From the NCBI GenBank assembly GCA_028150825.1, contig JAOGIM010000003.1:55861-119860 (forward strand): 64,000 nt of DNA, given 5' to 3'. The DNA is from Paracoccaceae bacterium (lineage in GTDB: Bacteria; Pseudomonadota; Alphaproteobacteria; Rhodobacterales; Rhodobacteraceae). A model generated the notes under the pieces. That model was not told where the DNA came from and did no database searches. It saw only the letters and a list, made by a program, of their open reading frames with translations. Both the position numbers and the translations under genes were made by a program. Position 1 is the stretch's first letter. Every line of letters begins with the position of its first letter. Shown here piece by piece: positions 42,207-51,796 of this stretch.

Positions 42207-43118
42207 ATGGGAAAAGTTGTTGTCCTCGGAGTGTTTGTTGCTGATACCGCTTACCGCGCAACGCGGATGCCGAATATGGGAGAGACAATCATGGGTACCT
42301 CTTTTGCTCTTGGCCCTGGTGGAAAAGGCTCAAATCAGGCTGTTGCCTGTGCCCGAATGGGTGCTGAAACCCATATTATTACAAAGCTAGGCCAAGACGA
42401 TTTTGCCAAACTGGCACTTGACACTTGGGAGCTGTCAGGGGTTATTCCGCATGTAGAGCAAGTCAGTGACAGTTATACCGGCGCAGCGCACATCTTTATT
42501 GAAGACAGCACAGGTGATAACGCTATTATTGTCGCACCGGGAGCAGCGGCATTGATTGATATTGCAGATATCGAGGCACATGCCGCGTTGATCGCGGACG
42601 CAGATGTCTTTGTAACTCAACTCGAGCAGCCGATGGCTGCGGCAATGCGAGGATTGGAAATTGCGCGTGCAGCTGGGGTGACTACAGTTCTCAACCCTGC
42701 GCCAGCGGCAGTCTTGCCACGCGGCATGCTAGCCTTATGCGATTACGTGACTCCAAACGAAACTGAGTGCGAAGCTTTGACTGGTATTACCGTGCAGACA
42801 CTGACACAAGCAAAACAAGCTTGTGACGCTCTGCGTGATCTTGGCGTAGGAACCCCTATAATTACCATGGGAGACCAGGGCGCATTTTTAGATGGCCACG
42901 GGCTTGTCGCTGCCTCAGCTCCCGGTGCTGTTATAGAAACAACAGGTGCAGGAGACGCATTTAACGGTGGTCTTGCTGCGGTTTTGGCTGAAAAGAAGTC
43001 TTCTTTAGAGGCTGTATGCTATGGCTGTGCAACGGCAGGTATCTCCGTAACGAAAGCTGGAACAGCACCCGCAATGCCGAACAGAGACATGGTAGACTCT
43101 TTCATCAGATTGACCTAA
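42207..43118 (+). CDS. Ribokinase-like PfkB kinase
   Basis: GPGGKGSNQAVACARMGAETHIITKLGQDDF; TTGAGDAFNGGLAAVL. Confidence 0.93.
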   Translation: MGKVVVLGVFVADTAYRATRMPNMGETIMGTSFALGPGGKGSNQAVACARMGAETHIITKLGQDDFAKLALDTWELSGVIPHVEQVSDSYTGAAHIFIEDSTGDNAIIVAPGAAALIDIADIEAHAALIADADVFVTQLEQPMAAAMRGLEIARAAGVTTVLNPAPAAVLPRGMLALCDYVTPNETECEALTGITVQTLTQAKQACDALRDLGVGTPIITMGDQGAFLDGHGLVAASAPGAVIETTGAGDAFNGGLAAVLAEKKSSLEAVCYGCATAGISVTKAGTAPAMPNRDMVDSFIRLT

Positions 43119-43599
43119 ATCATCTGTACCAAAATTGCTTATAATTCCAACGATTTCAAGGCACACTTACTGAATGGCTGACGAGTTTAAGCCCCACTGA
43201 ACAAGTCGACCAATCCCTTGGGTAAAAACACGGAACCATTATAAAGTTCGCTTTTCAAGACTTACCATAAGAAAAGAGACAAAACCCTGCGTATAATAAG
43301 GCTCGCCCGATATCCAATATCTACCAACCAGTATCTACCAGAAATGTTGTGCTATATGGGTTGATTTATTGGAATGCAATAGCGAGCTAGGCCTTAACTT
43401 TTACTCAAGCATACAATAAAATGGTCAAAATAATCCGTTTAAGTATCAGGCTTAAGAAGCTATGACCTTAATTAATTTTTTAATACATATTCTAATGAAC
43501 ATTATTATTTAAAAAACTCAGATTTAATAAGATTATTGACTGATATAAGTCAAAAATTAATTGCTTTTTTAACAAAAATAAATTTATTATAAGAAAAGC

Positions 43600-43614
43600 A
43601 ACAAAATTTTTGTT
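43600..43614. promoter_or_regulatory. Palindrome upstream of the deoR-family gene, putative operator
   Basis: AACAAAA-T-TTTTGTT perfect 7-bp inverted repeat about 22 nt upstream of the ATG at 43636. Confidence 0.35.
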
Positions 43615-43635
43615 CATTCGAAGATAAGTTTAAAA

Positions 43636-44412
43636 ATGTCACTTAATGATCGTCAAGAAGAAATCCTTAAGTCACTTTACCAGTTTGGAGCAGTTGAAGT
43701 CGAAGCGCTTGCATATGAGTGGAGCGTCACAACCCAAACCGTTCGCAGAGATTTAACAGAACTTTGTGCATCTGGTTTAGCACTTAGAACGCATGGTGGT
43801 GCCAAGCGCATGAACACAAAAGCCGTGGTTGCATATGCAGACCGCAGACTGAAGCACACTTTGGCAAAAAGATTTATAGCAGAAGCGGCTTCAAATATTA
43901 TTCCTAATGGTGCGTCGCTTACCCTAAATATTGGAACAACTACCGAGATGGTCGCGGAAGCACTACGCTTCCACAAGGACCTGACAGTTGTGTCAAACAA
44001 TATCAATATTGTTCAAATTCTGAGAGCCTCAAGGCTTAAATCTCTCGTTCTCATTGGGGGTGAGATACGTCTCTCTGATGGTGCCATAATTGGAGAAGAT
44101 GCAATTAAAGCTATTTCGAATTTCAAGGTAGACTTCGCAATCATTGGTGCTTCCTCTATCGAGCCAGACGGCTCAGTCTTGGACTTTGATCAACGAGAAG
44201 TCGCCGTTTCCAGAGCCATTTTAGAAAACGCACGGCATAAGATACTTGTCGCCGACATTTCAAAATTTGACGTTTCCGCTCATGTAAAAATCTGTGACGC
44301 AAAAGACCTCGATTACGTCATATTAAATGCGCCTCCCCCAATAGGCTTTAAGGCCGTAATACAATCACATCCCACCAAACTTATTATTGCAGGCGAGAAA
44401 AATGCCAGCTAA
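43636..44412 (+). CDS. DeoR/GlpR family transcriptional regulator
   Basis: N-terminal HTH NDRQEEILKSLYQFGAVEVEALAYEWSVTTQTVRRDLTELCASGLALRTHGGA; DeoR C-terminal sensor domain. Confidence 0.95.
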   Translation: MSLNDRQEEILKSLYQFGAVEVEALAYEWSVTTQTVRRDLTELCASGLALRTHGGAKRMNTKAVVAYADRRLKHTLAKRFIAEAASNIIPNGASLTLNIGTTTEMVAEALRFHKDLTVVSNNINIVQILRASRLKSLVLIGGEIRLSDGAIIGEDAIKAISNFKVDFAIIGASSIEPDGSVLDFDQREVAVSRAILENARHKILVADISKFDVSAHVKICDAKDLDYVILNAPPPIGFKAVIQSHPTKLIIAGEKNAS

Positions 44413-46000
44413 TGCTAACAATGTAGATATTTTCATCATTGGCGGCGGCATAAATGGCTGTGGTATTGCACGTGACGCTGCTGGTCGCGGATATAAGGTT
44501 GCCTTAGCAGAAATGAATGATCTGGCCTCCGCAACATCCTCTGCATCTACAAAGCTATTCCACGGTGGTCTCAGATATCTGGAATTTCTTGAATTTCGGC
44601 TTGTACGAGAAGCGCTCATCGAGAGAGAGGTTTTACTCAGAGCGATGCCACATATTTCTTGGCCGATGCGATTTATTTTGCCCTTTCATAATGAGATGCG
44701 CTTTGAGAATGATACGCCAACATCAAAAATTTTATCATTCTTTCTGCCGTGGATGAAAGGTCGCCGCCCAGCTTGGCTCATTCGGTTTGGGCTTTTTCTC
44801 TATGACAATTTAGGGGGCCGAAAAATTTTACCCGGAACAAAGACACTTAAGCTTCACTCTTGCGATGAAGGCAAACCTCTTGTGTCAAAATTTGAAAAGG
44901 CTTTTGAATATTCTGACTGTTGGGTTGAGGATTCCCGGCTTGTTGTTTTGAATGCACGCGATGCCTACGCAAAAGGCGCCACCATTCATGTGCAAAGTAA
45001 GGTTATCTCGGCGACTTTCACGACCGGCTTGTGGCATATCGTAACGCGAAACTCTGACGGGTACGAACGGACTACAACTGCTAAAATGATCATAAATGCA
45101 GGAGGACCTTGGGTTGAAGACATCATTCGAAACACTGTTCGTCTAAATTCAACAGAGGGTGTCAGGCTCGTCCGTGGTAGTCACATCGTGACCAAGAAAT
45201 TATACGAACACGACAAATGCTATTTCTTCCAAGGAGAAGACGGAAGAATAGTTTTCTCAATACCGTATGAGGACGATTTTACTCTTATTGGGACGACAGA
45301 TGCCGATCACGAGAGTCCGAGTATTAAACCCGTCTGTACACCAGAAGAGACGCTCTATCTGATCGATTTTGCAAATAAATATTTCATCAATCAGATCTCT
45401 AAAGACGATGTTCTATGGACCTACTCTGGTGTCCGTCCACTATACAATGATGGTGCGAGCTCTGCAACAGCCGCAACGAGAGATTATGTTTTAAAAGTCA
45501 ACCACTCAGCGGGCGGACCTGTATTGAATATTTTTGGTGGAAAAATAACAACTTATCGCAGATTAGCAGAGTCCGCATTAGAATTAATAGACGCTGAATT
45601 TATGCGGAAGACAAATAAATGGACTGCAAAAGCTCCCATGCCCGGTGGCGACTTCCCAGTCACCGGTCTGAAGAACCTTTGCGATAAACTTGGTAAGAAA
45701 CTGCCGTTCTTGTCAGAGAAAATAATAAAACGTTTGATCCAACAATATGGCACAGAAGCGGCGATTATATTTGAGGGGTGCACTTCATTAGATAATCTTG
45801 GTAAAAATTTTGGCCATGGAATCTTCCAACAAGAATTAGATTGGACAATCGAAAATGAATGGGTTACGCAAGCCGATGACTTTCTTTGGAGACGATCAAA
45901 ACTTGGCCTTCGTCTGCGCGATGAAGAGAAAAATGAGATCAATGCCTATATTGCGAAATACATTACAGACCAACGTACAAAATCCTTAAATCGTTTTTGA
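44402..46000 (+). CDS. glpD: Aerobic glycerol-3-phosphate dehydrogenase
   Basis: DIFIIGGGINGCGIARDAAGRGYKVALAEMNDLASATSSASTKLFHGGLRYLE; start reset to 44402, overlapping the regulator. Confidence 0.94.
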   Translation: MPANANNVDIFIIGGGINGCGIARDAAGRGYKVALAEMNDLASATSSASTKLFHGGLRYLEFLEFRLVREALIEREVLLRAMPHISWPMRFILPFHNEMRFENDTPTSKILSFFLPWMKGRRPAWLIRFGLFLYDNLGGRKILPGTKTLKLHSCDEGKPLVSKFEKAFEYSDCWVEDSRLVVLNARDAYAKGATIHVQSKVISATFTTGLWHIVTRNSDGYERTTTAKMIINAGGPWVEDIIRNTVRLNSTEGVRLVRGSHIVTKKLYEHDKCYFFQGEDGRIVFSIPYEDDFTLIGTTDADHESPSIKPVCTPEETLYLIDFANKYFINQISKDDVLWTYSGVRPLYNDGASSATAATRDYVLKVNHSAGGPVLNIFGGKITTYRRLAESALELIDAEFMRKTNKWTAKAPMPGGDFPVTGLKNLCDKLGKKLPFLSEKIIKRLIQQYGTEAAIIFEGCTSLDNLGKNFGHGIFQQELDWTIENEWVTQADDFLWRRSKLGLRLRDEEKNEINAYIAKYITDQRTKSLNRF

Positions 46001-46099
46001 AGCCAGTTAGCTTTTATCAACCAATGGGTAGAATTTCTGATCGCATTTCAATTATTTTTGAAGTCACCATCTTTACGATTAACATATGCACTGGCATCT

Positions 46100-46597
46100 T
46101 CAACCGCTCAAGTGAGTGCGCAAAGCTTGATAAGCCACAGCTGTCGCAACATTTGACAAATTTAGTGATTTGACAAGAGAACTGCGCATTGGCACATGAA
46201 AAATTCGATCCTCCATACCATCTAAAATCGTGATTGGTAGGCCTTTGGACTCACATCCAAATACCAAATAGGCATCGCGTTCGTAGTCAGGAATGTAAAA
46301 GCTTTGAAGTCCGTGTTCTTCAAAAAAATACAGATTATTTCGCAGTGGCCTACGATGCTTCAAAAAACTTTGCCAACTGTTATATTGGCTGAGTTGAACA
46401 TCTTTCCAATAGCGCGTTCCCGCGCGTATCACAGACTTTTCATCTAAGGAAAACCCATAGGGCTTAATTAGGATCAACTCCAGATCAAGCGCGACGCATG
46501 TCCGCCCAATTGCACCCGTATTATGCGGAATTTCAGGTGTCACTAACACCATTTTCATGCGCAGATCGGACATTAGATTGTTAACTTTCTCTGTCAA
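46100..46597 (-). CDS. trmL: tRNA (cytidine/uridine-34 2'-O)-methyltransferase (SPOUT); start probably internal, MKMVLVTPEIPHNTGAIGR
   Basis: PEIPHNTGAIGRTCVALDLELILIKPYGFSLDEK; VFGCESKGLP; RSLNLSNVATAVAYQALR-like motif. Confidence 0.93.
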   Translation of the reverse strand: MTEKVNNLMSDLRMKMVLVTPEIPHNTGAIGRTCVALDLELILIKPYGFSLDEKSVIRAGTRYWKDVQLSQYNSWQSFLKHRRPLRNNLYFFEEHGLQSFYIPDYERDAYLVFGCESKGLPITILDGMEDRIFHVPMRSSLVKSLNLSNVATAVAYQALRTHLSG

Positions 46598-47069
46598 GGA
46601 TGCGAAACCATACGGCCAGCGTATTGTTAACCTAATTTAAGTGTCATTAACAACTTAGGCTCTAAAATTTAATCATTTGTGAATTGATACGAGTTTGTGA
46701 AAAACTTATATAATCGCAAACGATGCTCTCAGGAGGGAAATCTGATCCTTATTTTATGACTTTAGAAACATTTTCTAACTGAGGAATCCTGCTTCCGTTA
46801 CACTTTTCCATTAGTATGGTTTAGACTGGAAAACCTGAATGCTAAACTGTCCTATAAGCTCCTAACGGCCCAAAAATTTCTGATGAACTTTCTAATCCTT
46901 GATAACCATAAACCCTGATCAACATATAAGACAGAAATAGCTTTCCTTTTTAATTCAAAAGTATACGCGAGTCTTTAACAAAGAAAATTGAAGGGCTAAG
47001 ATACTACCAAATTTCCTCTTTTGAAAATGCATTAAGCCCTTTTTGCGTTGGCCATCATTCACCATAATC

Positions 47070-47444
47070 TTAATCGAACGTGGAAAAACCACTTCCGGGT
47101 TTGGTATATTCAGGACGTGGAGGGCTGAATACATCAAGGATTATCGCGCCATCCGGACCGCCTATGATTCCGTGTTCTATTCCTCCAGGGCTACACCAGA
47201 AATCGCCTTTTCCAACTACAATCTCTTCACCATCTTGGATACGAATTGCACTGCCTTCTATCATCACACCCCATTGCTCTTGCGAATGACTGTGGATCGC
47301 ACCGTGCGCATTAGGTTCAATTCTAACAACAGAGATCATAGCCTGCTGACCGGGGAAAATACGGGTGGTTATTCCCTCGCCCAAGGTACGGAAAATTCCT
47401 TGTTCTAAAGCATCAATATTAAAAAAATTTTCTTTTTGGCCCAT
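47070..47444 (-). CDS. Cupin-domain protein
   Basis: EPNAHGAIHSHSQEQWGVMIEGSAIRIQDGEEIVVGKGDFWCSPGGIEHGIIGGPDGAIILDVFSPPRPEY. Confidence 0.85.
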   Translation of the reverse strand: MGQKENFFNIDALEQGIFRTLGEGITTRIFPGQQAMISVVRIEPNAHGAIHSHSQEQWGVMIEGSAIRIQDGEEIVVGKGDFWCSPGGIEHGIIGGPDGAIILDVFSPPRPEYTKPGSGFSTFD

Positions 47445-47844
47445 CTAAATAATCCTATATCCTTCATTGCAACCCAATGGATTTGACCGTGCCAAAACTT
47501 CCAATCTTAAAAAAAAGACGCATTAGTCATTCTATGCATTACGCCAAATATATAGCGGGTATATTCCATATTTATGCAATCTGGCACCTCTAAAAATATT
47601 CTACGATCCCTCCAAAAGTCTGGGGCAACCTGCATGAGTCATATTTGTTAACAGCTTATACCTAGTCTGCAAATGTCATCATTTCATAAACATCCAAAAG
47701 AGACCCATTGTGACACATTTTATCCATCACATCAAAATCTAAAGCATGCAGCGTATTAAAAAATATCAAATACAAAGCTCATGAATATAAGTTATTGTTT
47801 AAAGCTGGACCGCAGTAAGTTGCTTCATATTATATAAAGTAAGA

Positions 47845-48102
47845 TCATTCTAGGCTGAGAATGTCCGTCAGAACACCTGGTGCAGAGTGTAGCATACTGT
47901 CCCGTGCTTTTTTAGCTGCTTCTGCCATGTCTTCGGTCGGGTAAACAAAAATTGTCATAAATAATTTATCTCCATCACAAACACCCGCAATTAGTTCAGC
48001 GTCAAGGAACAATTCTTTTGTTTTTTCTGCCAGGAATTACTATCGCAATTTCAAATCTTTTTCAGTATCAAATCCTACCATATTTATTCTCGAAAAGCTC
48101 AT
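47845..48102 (-). pseudogene. Small hypothetical protein, one frame interrupted by tandem stops TAG-TAA
   Basis: MSFSRINMVGFDTEKDLKLR**FLAEKTKELFLDAELIAGVCDGDKLFMTIFVYPTEDMAEAAKKARDSMLHSAPGVLTDILSLE in a single frame. Confidence 0.5.
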
Positions 48103-48884
48103 TAATACCTCCGTTGTCAGGTTATTAAATTATGACCAGTTTCATATTCAATGCCAGAAAATGACATGTTAATAAACACTAAATGCAAAATCCCAAATGA
48201 TCTGAAAACCAGAAGTATACTGAATAAAATTAGATTTTCATTCAGGGTGGTTTTACAATCTGTTTGGTGTGGATCCGAACTATCAGCCCACTGTCTAGTT
48301 CAATATTATTGCACAGAAGATTAATTAGCATAAATCAATCACAAGCTCGCCAATAGCAGCTGCCAAGACTTTGCCACTCGTTTGATCTAGGGCTTCAGGT
48401 CACATTTTATCAGTCGCGGCCCGAGCAGTGTCTGCATCTAGCAGAAGCGTAATGCTGCACTCAGTATTCTCACCAGTTTGGGTGGCTTTAAACTTACCAT
48501 ACTAGCAACCTTAATTTTTGCCCACATGCCTTCGCCAGTTTTTTTCAGAATCAATATTGTCAAATCCCCAATCTGTGCAAGTAGCGAACATTTTCTCTCC
48601 TCGTAATCATTTCTTTTAGGGAAAATATTTGTCATATGACTTATCGAACATGACGAAGCGGAAACACATACAATATGTCAAAATGTTTATTTATTCTCTT
48701 AATTATCTCAAGCCAAAATTATAAAAAGTGTGGTTTCCATTCGCAATTCCAATGCCAACCCTTTGAAACTTTTCTACGTCCTCTCAAAGAATTGACTTAA
48801 ATTCTTTGCTGTTGCCATAGAAAAAATACGTTAGTTTCATGAAACTTTTTGACATCACATAGCTGCAAGTTAACCCAAAAAAAA

Positions 48885-49866
48885 TTAATTATTGTACGAA
48901 TAATTGGAATTTAAAATCTCACCGAATGTCTTTGGGTCAATGTTACCTCCCGAAATCACAGCTACGACATTCTGCCCACAGAACTGCGGACGCAATGCTG
49001 CTGCTAATGCTACCGCGCCAGCTCCCTCAGAAACCAAACGGGCTTTTGAGGCCAAAGACCGAAGTGCTTTCTCAGCTTCTGAATGAGAAACAACTATCAC
49101 ATCGTCAACCAACACATCCATAAGAGGCCACATCTCAATTAAGACACTGGTTGAACCAATCCCATCAATCCAACTCTTTCCCCGTTTGACTTTTACCGGT
49201 TTTCCATGAGTTTTGGCAGATTTCAAAGGCGTTGAACTTTCTATCTCACAGGCAATAATCTGCGGTGTTTTTCCCAGAGCCTTCATTGCCAAAGCTATTC
49301 CGGAAATCATGCCGCCCCCCCCCAACCGGTACAACAATCACGTCTACATCCAGACACTGCGATGCAATCTCTAGTCCAATCCCAGCATTCCCAATAATCA
49401 CTTCTAATTCTGCAACTGGATGAATAAAGAAACCCTCTAAACCAGACGTTCTGGTCATCATTACCCCCCACCACTCAGAAAATGATACAGAGGTTACTTT
49501 TGCGCCAAGATCTAAAAGGGCTTCCACTTTCACTTTAGCGGCAGTATCTGGAACAATGACGTGAACAGGTAATCCACGATTCTGAGCGGCCTTGGCAACT
49601 CCCTGACCAAAATTACCAGCACTAGCGGTTATAACACCGTTTTGCAGATCTTTTTCGTCAGCTGTCTCAATCGCATTCGCGCCCGCCCTTATTTTAAAAG
49701 AGCCAAGTTCTTGCAAGCATTCTGCCTTAAGCATTAACTTTCGATCGGAACACTCAAATGGCAATAAGGGCGTTTCAATAATTTCATCTGAAATTCGATC
49801 GGCCGCTTCTTCAAAATCTTTTAGCGTTAGCTGAAAAGCTGCCTCTGCAATCGAAATTCTGTCCAT
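48885..49866 (-). pseudogene. Threonine/serine dehydratase-like PLP enzyme (fold type II), frameshifted in a G9 tract
   Basis: ORF 49246-49866 (ECLQELGSFKIRAGANAI, SAGNFGQGVAKAA) and ORF 48885-49337 (GGGGMISGIALAMKALGKTPQIIACEIES) join as VIVVPVGGGGMISGIA if one G is removed from the tract at 49315-49323. Confidence 0.85.
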
Positions 49867-50109
49867 TAAATCACCTTAAACTGTCGAGGATGCTAACAGT
49901 GACTTTAACCTATGGTTAAAACCCGTCAAACAAAATCCTAAGACCCTTAGATTGGGTATAGAAAATAATGTAATCTATTACGGCTAGTCCTCAAACAGCG
50001 AGTGGGTTTATCTAAAAAAGAGTGGAACTATTAAAACATTTTCTTCAAAGAAGCGTGTCTTTGTAAATGCCAAGCTGATGAAAGCGGCGCACAACACCTT
50101 CGGCCAGGG

Positions 50110-50688
50110 TCAATTGAAGTGACCATCGTCCAAACTAAATACGAAAGACTCTTTCGTTTTGGAATTATAAGCGACAAGCTCACCGCTTCTGACTACATTT
50201 TTAGTTATTGCATTTATAACAACTTGATGTGTAACCATCAAAGTAAACCCACTTTCAATGCTATCTAATTTTTTCTGTAAAACCCCAAGGGTCAGTGTTT
50301 TGTCAGCATAGTCCTGAAAAAATGAATTTAGGCCCTCGAAAGTTTGCCATTTCCCCAAATTCAAAAGCGCAGTGGTATCTTTGCAGCGACACCACTCACT
50401 CGATATAACCTCCTTAAAATTCACAATGCTCTTTCGGATGGCTACACCTATTTTTTTAGCCTGCGCTTGACCTGCGCCGCTCAAATTTCTTTGACTGCGG
50501 CAAAGGGTTAAATCAAAGTCATCAGGATCACCAAAGCCCGGGGCAAGGGCATGTCGCATGAACACAACATTGGCATCAATGGTAGTCACCGCCTCGTTTA
50601 GATTATCCACAGCTTTTAAATTGGATGTCGCCTCCACATCCGTGATCAGTACTACCGCAAATAACAAAGTCAGTATCATGAAGCGCAT
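50110..50688 (-). CDS. Secreted histidine phosphatase superfamily protein
   Basis: Signal peptide; VVFMRHALAPGFGDPDDFDL; LTLMVTHQVVINAI-like second motif. Confidence 0.8.
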   Translation of the reverse strand: MRFMILTLLFAVVLITDVEATSNLKAVDNLNEAVTTIDANVVFMRHALAPGFGDPDDFDLTLCRSQRNLSGAGQAQAKKIGVAIRKSIVNFKEVISSEWCRCKDTTALLNLGKWQTFEGLNSFFQDYADKTLTLGVLQKKLDSIESGFTLMVTHQVVINAITKNVVRSGELVAYNSKTKESFVFSLDDGHFN

Positions 50689-50735
50689 AGTGGATACCTT
50701 TTACGGTTTGTATTTTAATCGGTTTTTAAGCTTGT

Positions 50736-51494
50736 TTAACGCACAGAGTTTTTCACTTTGCAATGCACTGCCAATTGGCCATCTAGTTTTACTTCAATAT
50801 GATCGTCTACTTGAACAGGGTAAAGGCCCAGAGCTGTCCCTCCCAAAACAATATCACCGCTTGATAATTTTAAAGAGTGATCAAGCAAATGCTTTTCAAG
50901 CCAATTCAGAGAAGCTACCGGCCCTCCAACCATTGGCCAAAGATCGCCAGAATCAATGACCGTGCCATTTATTTCCAATGAAAGAACTGACGTATCATCA
51001 AAAAGAGCCAGCGCCTTTTGCCATTGCCTTTCAGGGAATACCACACCCTTATTGAGGCCATTATTCGCAATCAGCTCTGACAAAGATTTTCTAGGCGCTC
51101 GGAACACAAAATTATGCAGCTCAATAATTGGAAAAACCGACGAAATTTTATTTTTTTCACCAATTTTAATTGCCATTTCCGCTTCAACAGCAAGATTACA
51201 AAATGAGTGATACTCCAACTCCACTCCATTTGAATGTAGCTCATTTTCAAACAATGTACCCCGAATAGGACCAGCAATGCCAAATAACCTTGTCGTTCCC
51301 GAACCAGTGCAGCCAACCTTATACCCCGCCACTCGCTCCCCTTGTTTGGTGCGAAGTCGCATCACCTCATCCTGCAGCGAATATGCAGATTTTTCATCTA
51401 ACTGAAATGTTGGATCCTCAAAGCATGTGCCAGGGCTCATTAAGCGAAAGTCACTTAGTTGCCGCTTGGCTAATTTATAGATGTCAAAGCTCAC
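50736..51494 (-). CDS. 2-keto-4-pentenoate hydratase-like protein (FAH superfamily)
   Basis: 252 aa; RVAGYKVGCTG, VEAEMAIKIGEKN, GDIVLGGTALGLYPVQVDDHIEV. Confidence 0.85.
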   Translation of the reverse strand: MSFDIYKLAKRQLSDFRLMSPGTCFEDPTFQLDEKSAYSLQDEVMRLRTKQGERVAGYKVGCTGSGTTRLFGIAGPIRGTLFENELHSNGVELEYHSFCNLAVEAEMAIKIGEKNKISSVFPIIELHNFVFRAPRKSLSELIANNGLNKGVVFPERQWQKALALFDDTSVLSLEINGTVIDSGDLWPMVGGPVASLNWLEKHLLDHSLKLSSGDIVLGGTALGLYPVQVDDHIEVKLDGQLAVHCKVKNSVR

Positions 51495-51796
51495 TCATCA
51501 TATCCAGTTCAAAAAATCAAATTATGCTTCATTTGTATTTGCAAGTCCAAACCCATTAAATTTTAGCAATTGATGATTTCTAATCAAGCGCATTCATCCC
51601 AAATTCGTAGTCAGCCTCAAGACGGATCGTGCTATGTTAACTGCCATACATTCAAATAAAAACTCTGATGCCTTAACGACTACTATTGAAAAAAGTCACC
51701 AACCTTGTCCCAAACTTGATATGATCTGCTTGTCACTTATTTGTTAAATGAGTTTCCAGATCAGTGAACAAGATGATAAAGACAGATGACACCCTT

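Noticed and set aside
46985-47045. Possible terminator AAGGGCTAA...TTAAGCCCTTTTT
   Set aside because: Complementary arms are separated by a loop of more than 30 nt; too weak to call without folding.
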